64,000 bases of DNA from Bacteroidota bacterium (lineage in GTDB: Bacteria > Bacteroidota > Bacteroidia > Chitinophagales > Chitinophagaceae), in assembly GCA_023424015.1 (NCBI GenBank), contig JAFAEM010000016.1:1-64000 (forward strand), written 5' to 3'. The notes under the pieces are model-generated. The model searched no databases and was not told the origin of the DNA. It worked only from the letters and a program-made list of their open reading frames with translations. A program made the position numbers and the translations under genes. This document shows, piece by piece, positions 53,775-63,149 of this stretch; position 1 is the first letter of the stretch, and each line of letters starts with the position of its first letter.

Positions 53775-55100
53775 TTATACCTCACTGGTCCATCGGTCTC
53801 TTTCATCAGGGCTGAATTTCCAGGGTGCGAAATTATTCTCAATATTGCTAAACATAGTGGCCCATTCGGGTGGGGTATTACTTTCTTCCATCACCAGGTA
53901 CCGGCGTAACTGCAGGATAATATCCAGCGGGTTGATGCTAACCGGGCATTCCTGTACACAGGCATTGCAACTGGTGCATGCCCTCAGCTCTTCTTCGGAA
54001 ATATAGTCATGCAGCAAAGCTTTTCCATCGTCTTTGTACTCCTTGTTCTTATTGATATTCCTGCCAATTTCTTCTGCCCTGTCGCGGGTATCCATCATGA
54101 TCTTTCTTGGCGATAATAATTTGCCGGTGATATTGGCCGGGCAGGCAGCTGTACAGCGTCCGCATTCCGTGCAACTGTAAGCATCAAGCAGATTTTTCCA
54201 ACTCAGATCAGTTACGTCCTTCGCGCCAAATTTTTTTGGAGCTTCCACATTTTCACCTGCAGCAGGCGCCAGCTCGGGTTGCATGGCATACAATACTTCA
54301 TTTTGGATGTCTGGCATATTTTCCATTTTGCCCATGGGCTCGAGGCGTCCATAATAAGCATTGGGAAAAGCGAGTAAGATATGCAGGTGTTTTGAGTAAG
54401 GCAGGTAATTCAGGAATGCGTAAATGCCCACTATGTGTAACCACCAGCTGGTACGTTCCACCATAACCAGCCCATTATTACTCATCCCATCCAGCAGGGG
54501 ATGCAGGTACTGCGAAAAAATGAAATTGCCGGTAGGATGCGCGGCGTAATGATCCGCGCCTCTTGACTGCAGCAAGGTATCGCTGGCGTTGAGCGTCAAA
54601 AACAAGGTCATCAGTACGATCTCGGTGATCAGAATATAGTTTGCATCACTGCGAGGCCAGCCGTCGAGATCACCATGAATAAATCTCTTTAGCTTCAGAA
54701 TATTCCTGCGAATAAGAAATACCAGGCATCCCAGCAAAACCAGGACGGCCAACACTTCAAACGCATTGATCAGGAAACTGTAAAACCCGCCCAGAGGCTG
54801 CGCAAACAGCCGATGTGTACCCAGGACTCCATCAAGCACTATTTCAAGTACTTCAATATTAATAATTATAAAACCTGCGTAGACAAAAAAATGCAATACG
54901 GCCACCATCGGGTACCGAAACATTTTCTTTTGTCCAAATGCCAGTAATAAAACATTCTTCCATCGTCGGGAGGGTTGATCGGAAATGTCTTCGTTGAGGC
55001 CCAGCCTGATATTCCTGATTATTTCCCTTGACTTTTTCGTAAAAAGACCGATTGCTACGACAGAGACAAGGAGAAATAAAATTTGTTGCGCTAATTGCAT
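53775..55100 (-). CDS. membrane-bound Fe-S oxidoreductase, HdrC/DsrM-like
   Basis: A protein of 441 residues. About six N-terminal transmembrane helices, several with His suited to heme b, resemble the NarI/DsrM gamma subunit. The C-terminal part has two 4Fe-4S motifs: CTECGRCTAACPANITGK and CTSCNACVQECPVSINP. It likely takes electrons from quinol or passes them to it, and is thought to work with the CCG protein at 49225. ATG 55100 is preferred to 55115. Confidence 0.9.
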   Translation of the reverse strand: MQLAQQILFLLVSVVAIGLFTKKSREIIRNIRLGLNEDISDQPSRRWKNVLLLAFGQKKMFRYPMVAVLHFFVYAGFIIINIEVLEIVLDGVLGTHRLFAQPLGGFYSFLINAFEVLAVLVLLGCLVFLIRRNILKLKRFIHGDLDGWPRSDANYILITEIVLMTLFLTLNASDTLLQSRGADHYAAHPTGNFIFSQYLHPLLDGMSNNGLVMVERTSWWLHIVGIYAFLNYLPYSKHLHILLAFPNAYYGRLEPMGKMENMPDIQNEVLYAMQPELAPAAGENVEAPKKFGAKDVTDLSWKNLLDAYSCTECGRCTAACPANITGKLLSPRKIMMDTRDRAEEIGRNINKNKEYKDDGKALLHDYISEEELRACTSCNACVQECPVSINPLDIILQLRRYLVMEESNTPPEWATMFSNIENNFAPWKFSPDERDRWTSEV

Positions 55101-55159
55101 GGTGTTTGAATACAATCGCTAATTTACGGGTTGTATTTTAAATGTATCAAATTGAGTGT

Positions 55160-55663
55160 ATGACCAGCACGGAAAAGAACTATATCATGGATGAGGCGGT
55201 AGCGGAACAAAAAATGCGCAGGATGGCCCTGGAGATCGTCGAAAATAACTATGATGAAAAGGAATTGGTACTGGCTGGTATACGCGACAATGGTACTATC
55301 GTAGCCCGAACAATTCAAAAAATGATCGGGGAGTTGTCTTCAATCACGACAAAACTCATCACCATCACCCTGGATAAGCGGCAGCCGAAAGACATCGAAT
55401 TGAGTGAGCAAATGGATTTTACCGGTAAGGTTATTATTGTGATAGATGATGTTGCCAATAGCGGTAAAACTTTGTTGTATGCCCTGAAACCTTTCCTGGA
55501 ATTTTATCCCAAAAAAATCCAGTCGCTCGTACTGGTAGAACGAAGCCATAATAGTTTCCCCGTCCACTCCGATTATGCAGGAATCTCAATCGCCACCACT
55601 TTGCAGGATCATATCTACGTGCAGGTGGATGGCGAAACTATCCGGGGCGCTTATATGGAGTAA
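55160..55663 (+). CDS. phosphoribosyltransferase-family protein, PyrR-like
   Basis: A protein of 167 residues with the type I PRTase fold: VLAGIRDNGTIVARTIQ and the PRPP loop VIIVIDDVANSGKTLLYAL, ending with the hood region SIATTLQDHIYVQVD. Size and pattern fit PyrR-type regulators or uracil/hypoxanthine PRTases; the specificity cannot be settled. ATG 55142 is an alternative start 6 residues upstream. Divergent from the Fe-S oxidoreductase gene. Confidence 0.85.
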   Translation: MTSTEKNYIMDEAVAEQKMRRMALEIVENNYDEKELVLAGIRDNGTIVARTIQKMIGELSSITTKLITITLDKRQPKDIELSEQMDFTGKVIIVIDDVANSGKTLLYALKPFLEFYPKKIQSLVLVERSHNSFPVHSDYAGISIATTLQDHIYVQVDGETIRGAYME

Positions 55664-55813
55664 ATCTTCATTGAATCAATGCAGATATTATTGTTGTTGG
55701 TAGGTTATAACTTGCCTTCTGGCATCTCTCATGCTTCTTTCGTCAACTTGACGCGACCAGGCGGGTTTATTGACCTTTGTGTACGTTAATTTTAGGAGGG
55801 CAAATACGTTGAT

Positions 55814-56560
55814 ATGATCAGAACATTAATTATAGAAGATGAAAAAATCATAACGGAACAGTTTCGGTATTTGCTCATGCGGGTTTCTGCAGAAACGGAG
55901 ATCGTTGGTTCATTGTCGACCGTGAAAGATAGCGTTGCATATTTTTCCCAACATGGATCCCCAGACCTGGTCTTTTCTGATATTCAGCTTGCCGATGGTC
56001 TTTCCTTCGATATTTTCAACCAGGTGCCAGTAAAATGCCCGGTGGTATTTGTAACCGGGTTCGACCAGTTTATTATGAATGCCTTCGAATATAACGGAAT
56101 AGACTACCTGCTGAAGCCCGTCGATGAAAGAGACCTTGGTAAAACACTGGCGAAGTACAGAACACTGGAAAAACATTTTACGCAACATGCTTTTATCCGA
56201 TCGCTCACCGGTCGTCGCAAAACCCGGCTGCTGGTGAGCAAGGGTACAGAAACCGTCCCATTAAAAATGGAGGATGTGGCACTCATATACACGGAAAATA
56301 AGATTGTATATGTAGTAGATAAAGATGGAAGGAAATATATGCTCGACAGGTACCTGACTGCACTCGAAAAGGAACTGGACCCCAGGATCTTTTTCAGAGT
56401 AAACCGCCAATATATTGTCAATATCGCATTTATTAAAAGTTATAAGACCTACGAAAAGGTAAAGCTGCTTATTGATCTTTCGATGCCGGACCTGGATCAC
56501 CGTATCATTATCAGCCAGGAAATGGCGCCTGATTTTAGAAGATGGATTAGTGGGTTGTGA
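55814..56560 (+). CDS. LytTR-family response regulator, orphan
   Basis: A protein of 248 residues. Receiver domain with Glu8/Asp9 and phospho-acceptor Asp56 (DLVFSDIQLADG), Lys near 102 (YLLKPVD); LytTR domain about 140-245 (YTENKIVYVVDKDGRKYMLD, RIFFRVNRQYIVN). Unlike the pair at 12.5-14.3 kb it has no kinase gene beside it, so its partner must lie elsewhere. AGGAGGG stands about 13 bp before the ATG. Confidence 0.9.
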   Translation: MIRTLIIEDEKIITEQFRYLLMRVSAETEIVGSLSTVKDSVAYFSQHGSPDLVFSDIQLADGLSFDIFNQVPVKCPVVFVTGFDQFIMNAFEYNGIDYLLKPVDERDLGKTLAKYRTLEKHFTQHAFIRSLTGRRKTRLLVSKGTETVPLKMEDVALIYTENKIVYVVDKDGRKYMLDRYLTALEKELDPRIFFRVNRQYIVNIAFIKSYKTYEKVKLLIDLSMPDLDHRIIISQEMAPDFRRWISGL

Positions 56561-56562
56561 AC

Positions 56563-56604
56563 TGGATACTGGATACTGGATGCTGGATACTGGATGCTGG
56601 ATTG
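56563..56604 (+). repeat. six-unit 7-bp tandem repeat
   Basis: TGGATAC, TGGATAC, TGGATGC, TGGATAC, TGGATGC, TGGATTG in direct succession, starting 2 bp after the stop of the LytTR gene and ending 2 bp before the stop of the convergent DUF2279 gene. It is a candidate variable-number tandem repeat. Confidence 0.85.
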
Positions 56605-56605
56605 C

Positions 56606-57622
56606 TTAGAAGTAAAAGGCGTAGGCTTTCAGTTTGCCTTTGTTGTTGATCATGAGGGCAGGGGCGGGACATTTAAACGCATTGAGGAGGGCAAAGCTGG
56701 TTTTTAGAAACCGGCTCTTTGTTTTTATTTTGGTAAAATCAATGTCGGGTGCAAGATAAAACTGGCGGGTGCGGGCAATATCGTGTCGCGCAATCTCATT
56801 ACCCGCTCCATCCTTCCATTCATTCTTAAAGCCACCAAACATCCCGTCGGCGCCATAGCCAACGGAAACATTCAGCCAGGGTGGGAGAGAGGATTCCGGC
56901 AGAAAGGATTTGAGATTGAAAGAAAGCCAGTATGTCTGTGCATTGTAGTCTTTTAGCATCCGCTCATAAAAGCCTTCACCGTACAAATCATCGGCCCTTT
57001 TTTCAAGCATGGGTTCCCCGTAGGATTTACGGTGGAATGAAAATTTAAATTGTATACGCTGATCCTCCCAAAGGAATTCCTGTCCCATGAATATCCCTGA
57101 TCCAAACAAGTTCGCGCCGATATCACTCCAGCTCCAACCCCATTTCTCCGAATGGCCATCCAGGAATTCGATGCCTGTCAGGTAAAGAAAACCACTCAGA
57201 CCGCCGACCCACACAGCTTTTTTATGGGGTAGACCCGCCCATTTCCAAAGCATTGTCGATGCACGCCCTGTACTGTAGGCCGTCCAGCTATGCCCAACTT
57301 TGTCAACCTGCAACCATTCCTTACTGTCGTTGAAAACCTGGAATGAAGTACGTGCCTCGTCCTTATACCATGCCCTGTGCAGTATGAACAGTGACCCTCC
57401 ATACGCTACGGTATTGATGCCTGTTACCAGGGCAACCCTGTTTTTGTTTACGCTATTCCCATGAGCGGTGGAAACTTCATTGTGTAAAATAGTCGGTGGA
57501 TGATGAACCATGGTTGAGTCCTGCCCAAAAGATATTATCTGTCCCAGCACAACGACCAGAAGTAGCCAAATTTTTTTATGAATTGCTTTGATTAGTATGA
57601 CAGGAACCTTTGTTGGCTTCAT
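56606..57622 (-). CDS. DUF2279-family protein
   Basis: A protein of 338 residues with a likely N-terminal signal (IKAIHKKIWLLLVVVLGQIISFG). VDKVGHSWTAYSTGRASTMLWKW, YLTGIEFLDGHSEKWGWSWSDIGANLFGSG are the conserved core of DUF2279, an outer-envelope family of unknown function in Bacteroidota. The second half contains alternating aromatic strands (FKFSFHRK, WLSFNLKSF, NVSVGYGADGMFGG) and ends in YAFYF, consistent with an outer-membrane beta-barrel. Convergent with the LytTR gene. Confidence 0.83.
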   Translation of the reverse strand: MKPTKVPVILIKAIHKKIWLLLVVVLGQIISFGQDSTMVHHPPTILHNEVSTAHGNSVNKNRVALVTGINTVAYGGSLFILHRAWYKDEARTSFQVFNDSKEWLQVDKVGHSWTAYSTGRASTMLWKWAGLPHKKAVWVGGLSGFLYLTGIEFLDGHSEKWGWSWSDIGANLFGSGIFMGQEFLWEDQRIQFKFSFHRKSYGEPMLEKRADDLYGEGFYERMLKDYNAQTYWLSFNLKSFLPESSLPPWLNVSVGYGADGMFGGFKNEWKDGAGNEIARHDIARTRQFYLAPDIDFTKIKTKSRFLKTSFALLNAFKCPAPALMINNKGKLKAYAFYF

Positions 57623-57711
57623 CGCCCAAAATTACGTTTACTCGGGAATGTATTTCATAAACGAAATTCAATAACTTCATCATTACATTAAATAGAACAA
57701 AAGTTATACAC

Positions 57712-59436
57712 ATGGATAAAGCAATACAAGCTAAAATCGAAAGCTGGCTGACTGGAAACTTTGACCAGGCCATAAAAGACGAGATCACCAGGCTGCAAAA
57801 TGAAAATCCAAACGAACTTGCTGATGCGTTTTATAAAAACCTTGAATTTGGAACGGGTGGCCTGCGGGGTATCATGGGAGTAGGGACCAACCGGATGAAT
57901 AAATACACCGTTGGAATGGCGACCCAGGGCTATGCCAACTATCTAAAGCAAAGTTTTCCCAACGAAGAGGTGCGTGTTGCCATTGCGCACGACAGCCGCA
58001 ACAACAGCAGGTTTTTTGCCGAAACTACAGCTCATGTGTTTGCTGCCAATGGTATAAAGGTATTCTTATTCGAATCATTGCGGCCAACACCGGAATTATC
58101 CTTCGCCATCCGCCACTTTAAATGCCAGGGTGGTGTTGTATGTACTGCATCGCATAATCCAAAAGAATACAACGGGTATAAAGCGTATTGGAATGATGGG
58201 GGACAACTGGTACCACCGCATGATAAGAATGTGATAAAGGAAGTGGAGAAAATAGCCACAGTGGAAGATGTAAAATGGAGTGGGGGCGATGCCAATATCA
58301 CAATTATTGGCAAGGACGTGGATAATGCCTATATGGACATGGTAAAAAGCCTGAGTGTATACCCCGAGGTAATTGCAAAGCAACACGACCTGAAAATTGT
58401 GTACACGCCGATCCATGGTACGGGGATCATGCTTGTGCCTGATGTTTTAAAACGATTTGGTTTTACCAATGTGACGATTGTGGAAGAGCAGAAAGAGCCA
58501 GACGGAAATTTTCCAACCGTAGGTTATCCCAACCCGGAAGAAAAAGAAACGATGAGCATTGGCCTGGCAAAAGCAAAGGCTATGGATGCTGATATTTTAC
58601 TCGGTACCGACCCCGATGCAGACCGGGTAGGCATTGGTATCAGGGATAATCATGGAGAATGGGTATTGATGAATGGCAACCAGACCGCAGTACTGGCTTT
58701 TAACTATATGATCGAAGCCAGGCGAGCCAAAGGTATAGCACAGCCAAATGATATGGTGATCACAACCATCGTTACCACCGGGATGATCAACCGGATCGCG
58801 GAGAAAAATAATGTCGCCTGCTATAATGTGCTCACCGGTTTTAAATGGATCGCCGAAATGATACGTGAAAAAGAAGGGAAGGAAAACTATGTGATCGGGG
58901 GTGAGGAAAGTTTCGGTTTGATGATCGGCGACAAGATCAGGGATAAAGACGCTGTGAGCGCAGTAGCGCTGTTATGTGAAATGGCAGCATACGAAAAGAA
59001 CCAGGGACGCAGCCTATTTGAAAAACTCATCGACCTGTATGTAGAATATGGTTTTTATAAGGAGGATCTTATTTCCATTACCAAAAAAGGAATGGACGGG
59101 CAGCAACAGATCGCTGCGATGATGGAAAGCTATCGAAACAATCCGCCTAAAACCATCAACGGCTCTCCAGTTGTGCAACTGTTGGATTATGAATTACGCA
59201 AAGGTAGAAACCCACAGACTGGCGAAGAATGGACGATCGACCTGCCCAAATCAAATGTACTCCAGTTTGTGCTACAGGATGGCAGCCTTATCTCAGCCAG
59301 GCCAAGTGGGACTGAACCTAAGATCAAGTTTTACTTCAGCACCATGGAGCCATTAAATAGTGCAGCGGATTTCGATAAGGTCAACCGACAACTGGACGAA
59401 AAACTAAAAGCCATCATCGCGGATATGAAGCTGTGA
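57712..59436 (+). CDS. phosphoglucomutase/phosphomannomutase
   Basis: An alpha-D-phosphohexomutase of 574 residues. Catalytic loop VVCTASHNPKEYNGYK with phosphoserine Ser147, metal loop LLGTDPDADRVGIGI, sugar loop GGEESFGLMIGD and phosphate loop ISARPSGTEPKIKFY are all intact. It interconverts glucose-1-phosphate and glucose-6-phosphate or the mannose equivalents. The length of about 570 matches the PGM2-like subgroup. Its companion glucose-6-phosphate isomerase is encoded 2 kb away on the other strand. Confidence 0.94.
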   Translation: MDKAIQAKIESWLTGNFDQAIKDEITRLQNENPNELADAFYKNLEFGTGGLRGIMGVGTNRMNKYTVGMATQGYANYLKQSFPNEEVRVAIAHDSRNNSRFFAETTAHVFAANGIKVFLFESLRPTPELSFAIRHFKCQGGVVCTASHNPKEYNGYKAYWNDGGQLVPPHDKNVIKEVEKIATVEDVKWSGGDANITIIGKDVDNAYMDMVKSLSVYPEVIAKQHDLKIVYTPIHGTGIMLVPDVLKRFGFTNVTIVEEQKEPDGNFPTVGYPNPEEKETMSIGLAKAKAMDADILLGTDPDADRVGIGIRDNHGEWVLMNGNQTAVLAFNYMIEARRAKGIAQPNDMVITTIVTTGMINRIAEKNNVACYNVLTGFKWIAEMIREKEGKENYVIGGEESFGLMIGDKIRDKDAVSAVALLCEMAAYEKNQGRSLFEKLIDLYVEYGFYKEDLISITKKGMDGQQQIAAMMESYRNNPPKTINGSPVVQLLDYELRKGRNPQTGEEWTIDLPKSNVLQFVLQDGSLISARPSGTEPKIKFYFSTMEPLNSAADFDKVNRQLDEKLKAIIADMKL

Positions 59437-59792
59437 CGGTGTTTGGAATAAAATTTTTGATTGTTGTCAAAACCGTTGACCCGGCGTGCCCTTCGTGTGC
59501 CCTTTGTGACCTTAGTGACCAAGATCAGGACACGGAGTACACAGAGGATTTCACAGAGAGCACGGAGAAAATAATGCAAGACGCGCGGATTCTATGATTT
59601 TTACTTTTAAAGGAGTGTTGCTTTATTTTTCCTGGAGACTGTTCTCTTTGCTCGGCGCAGTTCAAATGTCACGCTGTATCAGGAAACCACAGTTTACACA
59701 GCGGTCACGGGCGTAGAATTAGCATCATTTGCTGATCTAAGTTTCCCGGACAATAATGCTTCCAAATTACAAATCCCTAACTTGCGCCAGCT
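59437..59792. other. repeat-bearing intergenic region
   Basis: No gene seen. 59480-59570 shows a 9-11 bp periodic pattern (GTGCCCTTC, GTGTGCCCTTT, GTGACCTTA, then CACGGAGTA, CACAGAGGA, CACAGAGAG, CACGGAGAA on the opposite sense). 59585-59740 is copy 2 of a dispersed repeat. The pcm promoter should lie in the last 60 bp. Confidence 0.6.
59585..59740 (+). repeat. dispersed repeat, copy 2
   Basis: Matches the reverse complement of about 32600-32760, with TTGCTTTATTTTTCCTGG and the following GAGACTGTTCTCTTTGCT identical, then AAACCACAGT and ATTAGCATCA shared. It contains a 40-codon frame with LLYFSWRLFSLL, as in copy 1. Confidence 0.65.
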
Positions 59793-60458
59793 ATGAGACG
59801 ACCTGTTGAAGATACATACCGCCACAAAGGACTCCGTAAAAAGCTGGTGGATACCGTCAGGAATAAAGGGATTACCGACGAGAAAGTACTTACGGCCATC
59901 ATGAATGTACCCCGCCATTTTTTCCTGGATTCCGCATTTGATGAGCTGGCTTATGATGACAGGGCCTTTCCTATTGGAGAAGGTCAGACCATTTCACAGC
60001 CTTATACTGTCGCGTATCAAACCCAGCTACTGGACCTTAAGCCGTTTATGAAAGTGCTGGAAATTGGAACGGGCAGTGCTTACCAGGCTGTAGTGCTTGC
60101 CGAGTTGGGCGTGCAGGTTTATACCATAGAAAGGCAAAAGAAGTTGTTTGATGAAAACAGGAAATTTGGTTTTTTAAAAAAATATCAATCCATCAAATGT
60201 TTTTATGGGGATGGGTTTGAAGGTTTGCCGACCTTTGCGCCCTTCGACCGGGTGCTGATCACGGCTGCAGCTCCCGAAATTCCACCCAAATTGATCGAGC
60301 AGCTAAAGCCGGGCGGTATGATGGTCATACCCCTGGGCGTTGGTGAAGTGCAACGCATGATGCGTATCACCAAAATGGATAATGGGGCCATGAAGGAAGA
60401 AGTGTTTGACAACTTTTCGTTTGTGCCCATGCTGGGGGGTAAGATTAATAATGGATAG
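59793..60458 (+). CDS. pcm: protein-L-isoaspartate O-methyltransferase
   Basis: An AdoMet-dependent methyltransferase of 221 residues that repairs isoaspartyl residues in aged proteins. AFPIGEGQTISQPYTVAYQTQLL holds the substrate-binding Ser/Gln segment; VLEIGTGSAYQAVVLAELG is motif I for AdoMet; DRVLITAAAPEIPPKLIEQLKPGGMMVIPLG is the family's later motif. Length is standard. Single gene between pgm and a minus-strand hydrolase. Confidence 0.93.
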   Translation: MRRPVEDTYRHKGLRKKLVDTVRNKGITDEKVLTAIMNVPRHFFLDSAFDELAYDDRAFPIGEGQTISQPYTVAYQTQLLDLKPFMKVLEIGTGSAYQAVVLAELGVQVYTIERQKKLFDENRKFGFLKKYQSIKCFYGDGFEGLPTFAPFDRVLITAAAPEIPPKLIEQLKPGGMMVIPLGVGEVQRMMRITKMDNGAMKEEVFDNFSFVPMLGGKINNG

Positions 60459-60511
60459 TTGTGTGTTGTGATTTGCACATTATAACTAATGGAGCACCAG
60501 GGCCAGAGCCA

Positions 60512-61465
60512 TCAATCATTGATATCGTCGGTAAATGACAGGATATCATTCTTCCATTCGTCACCATAATTGATCAGATAGTTTTCATGTCCAGCCTCAG
60601 GGTAAGTTTTTAATGTTTTCAATCCCTTTAAGTTTGAAAATATTTCATCTATTTCCTTTCTAGATACCCGTTCATCTTTTTCACCATATAGAAGTAAGGT
60701 AGGGGTTGAAATAGACTTTGCATAGTCAACAGGATTATGCAGAAATGCATTGAATCCGTTTTGCACACCTCCCCATAGAACCAGCAGGTTTGCCATGGGA
60801 AACGATGGGAATTTCATTACTTTAAAACGCGCTTGGACAGTTTCGAGTAGAGTGCCAAAAGGGCATTCGAGAATGATGCCAATTGCACCCAACTGGTAAT
60901 CCTGAAGAGCTTTCATGATTGCTACGGCACCGAGAGAAGTACCAAATAAGATAATGTTCCCGCCAGTTTTAGTGGAGACGTACTCGTATGCAGACCTTAC
61001 CTGTTTTGCTTCGAAGTATCCTATTGTAGTCTGGTTTCCCTCCGAACCTCCTGAACCCATAAAATCCACGAGCAGCGTATTGTAACCAAAACCATAAAAT
61101 ATTTCCGCTTTATCCAGCATCGATGATTTCTCACCCCCATAACCATGAAATATAATTACTGATCCGATCGCTGAGTCTTTCGGTATCCACCAGCATTCGA
61201 TTTTTTTATTATTGCTATTAAGAAGGATAGTTTCAAAATTTATCCCTGGCAAAGCTCTGTTTACAGGTCTGGGATTATCAACACCCATTATCACCGCCTT
61301 TATTTTATCGATAAAAGAGAATTTTCTGGCATCCTTTCTTTCAACTCTACTATTCTCGTCGAAATGAGTGAATTTGTAGGCGTGCATAAAGGCAATCCCA
61401 TTCATGAGAATGAACAGAATCAGGGCAGAAATAATAAACCGTTTAAAGTATTTGCGGCGCTTCAA
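60512..61465 (-). CDS. membrane-anchored alpha/beta hydrolase
   Basis: A protein of 317 residues. One N-terminal membrane helix (about 9-28). The alpha/beta-hydrolase fold carries VIIFHGYGGEKSS (oxyanion), ILFGTSLGAVAIMKAL (nucleophile Ser), LLYGEKDERVSRKE (Asp) and YPEAGHENYL (His). It resembles the BAAT/FrsA-like and ABHD-type esterases; substrate unknown. It is 22 bp downstream of pgi on the same strand. Confidence 0.85.
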   Translation of the reverse strand: MKRRKYFKRFIISALILFILMNGIAFMHAYKFTHFDENSRVERKDARKFSFIDKIKAVIMGVDNPRPVNRALPGINFETILLNSNNKKIECWWIPKDSAIGSVIIFHGYGGEKSSMLDKAEIFYGFGYNTLLVDFMGSGGSEGNQTTIGYFEAKQVRSAYEYVSTKTGGNIILFGTSLGAVAIMKALQDYQLGAIGIILECPFGTLLETVQARFKVMKFPSFPMANLLVLWGGVQNGFNAFLHNPVDYAKSISTPTLLLYGEKDERVSRKEIDEIFSNLKGLKTLKTYPEAGHENYLINYGDEWKNDILSFTDDIND

Positions 61466-61487
61466 AGAAATTGTGATTGAATAATAG

Positions 61488-63140
61488 TTATTTCCTCATC
61501 GATTTAAATGCATTGATCAAACCATTGGTTGAAGTATCATGATTGGTAACTGGCTCTTTGCCCGCCAATTCGGGCAATATCTTATTCGCCAATTGTTTTC
61601 CCAGTTCTACACCCCATTGATCAAAACTGTAAATATTCCAGATGATCCCCTGTGTAAAAATTTTGTGCTCATACAAAGCGATGAGCTGCCCCAGGGTGAA
61701 GGGGGTGATCTTCTTTACCAGGAATGAATTGGTGGGACGGTTACCGCTGAATATTTTAAAAGGAAGCAGCCTGGCTACCTGGTCCGCTGCGAGTCCCTGG
61801 TTTTCGAGTTCTTTTTTTGCTTCTTCCTCAGTCTTCCCGTTCATGAGTGCTTCAGTCTGCGCAAAAAAATTGGAGAGCAACTTCTGGTGATGATCGCCGA
61901 TCGGGTTATGCGTTTGAGCCGGTGCAAGAAAATCACAGGGTATCAGGGCTGTGCCCTGGTGTATGAGCTGGTAAAATGCGTGCTGTCCATTGGTACCAGG
62001 CTCACCCCAGATTACGGGTCCCGTACTATAGCTAACCGCATCTCCATTTCGGTCGGTGCTTTTGCCATTGCTTTCCATATTTCCCTGTTGGAAATAGGCC
62101 GCGAAACGGTGCATGTATTGATCGTATGGAAGTATGGCTTCCGTTTGAGATCCAAAAAAGTTGCTGTACCAAAGGCCGACCAATCCCATCAATACAGGGA
62201 TGTTTTTATCAAAATCGGTATTGCGAAAATGAAGGTCGGCGCTATGGGCGCCTTTGAGCAGTTGCTCGAAGTTTTTATAACCAATAAAAAGGGCAATGGA
62301 CAATCCAATGGCACTCCACAGGGAATAGCGGCCACCTACCCAGTCCCAGAATTCGAACATATTGTTTTTGTCTATTCCAAATTTTACAACTTCCTTTTCG
62401 TTGGTGGAGAGTGCAGCGAAATGCAGGGCAATATGTTTTTCATTTTTCGCTTTTTTCAAAAACCATTCACGTGCTGTCTGGGCATTGGTCATGGTTTCCT
62501 GCGTGGTGAATGTCTTGGATGCAATAAGAAACAGTGTCCGTTCAGGACTCAGTTTCTTTAAAGTTTCTGCGATATGCGTTCCATCCACATTGGATACAAA
62601 GTAACATTCCATATCCTCAACACGGTAAGGTTTTAAAGCCTCCGTAACCATCAGTGGACCGAGGTCGCTTCCCCCAATACCAATATTGACGATATATTTG
62701 ATCCGTTTACCTGTATATCCGCGATGTTCACCATTGTGAACGGCCTCACAGAATTTGCGCATCTTGCGCAATACTTTTTTTATTTCGGGCATCACATCGT
62801 TACCCTGGGTGTAGACAGGTTTTTTGGAAAAATTGCGAAGGGCCGTATGCAACACAGCTCGTTGTTCGGTAGCGTTGATCACTTCACCATTAAACATCGC
62901 TTCAATCGCATCTTTTAACTGGCATTCACGGCACAGTTGCAATAAAAGTTCAAGTGTTTTATCCGTGAGTATGTTTTTTGAATAATCAAACAGGATATCA
63001 TCCAGCCGCAGACTGAATTTTTCAAAACGGCCGGGGTCGCTTCCAAACAGGTCCCGCATTTTCACATCTCTCATTTCAGAATGATGCTGTGTCAATAGTT
63101 GCCAGGCGGCCGTAGTGGTTGGTTTTATATTTGGTAACAT
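61488..63140 (-). CDS. pgi: glucose-6-phosphate isomerase
   Basis: An enzyme of 550 residues interconverting glucose-6-phosphate and fructose-6-phosphate. NIGIGGSDLGPLMVTEAL, IASKTFTTQETMTNAQ, FWDWVGGRYSLWSAIGL, QQGNMESNGKS (catalytic Glu and substrate loop) and GQLIALYEHKIFTQGIIWNI are all present. Length and motifs match the long (E. coli-like) Pgi. It sits 9 bp after the threonine aldolase gene. Confidence 0.96.
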   Translation of the reverse strand: MLPNIKPTTTAAWQLLTQHHSEMRDVKMRDLFGSDPGRFEKFSLRLDDILFDYSKNILTDKTLELLLQLCRECQLKDAIEAMFNGEVINATEQRAVLHTALRNFSKKPVYTQGNDVMPEIKKVLRKMRKFCEAVHNGEHRGYTGKRIKYIVNIGIGGSDLGPLMVTEALKPYRVEDMECYFVSNVDGTHIAETLKKLSPERTLFLIASKTFTTQETMTNAQTAREWFLKKAKNEKHIALHFAALSTNEKEVVKFGIDKNNMFEFWDWVGGRYSLWSAIGLSIALFIGYKNFEQLLKGAHSADLHFRNTDFDKNIPVLMGLVGLWYSNFFGSQTEAILPYDQYMHRFAAYFQQGNMESNGKSTDRNGDAVSYSTGPVIWGEPGTNGQHAFYQLIHQGTALIPCDFLAPAQTHNPIGDHHQKLLSNFFAQTEALMNGKTEEEAKKELENQGLAADQVARLLPFKIFSGNRPTNSFLVKKITPFTLGQLIALYEHKIFTQGIIWNIYSFDQWGVELGKQLANKILPELAGKEPVTNHDTSTNGLINAFKSMRK

Positions 63141-63149
63141 ATTTCGGTA

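Noticed and set aside
59331..59579. Minus-strand frame over the end of the phosphoglucomutase gene
   Set aside because: Arises from the periodic repeat and the antisense of the mutase C-terminus.
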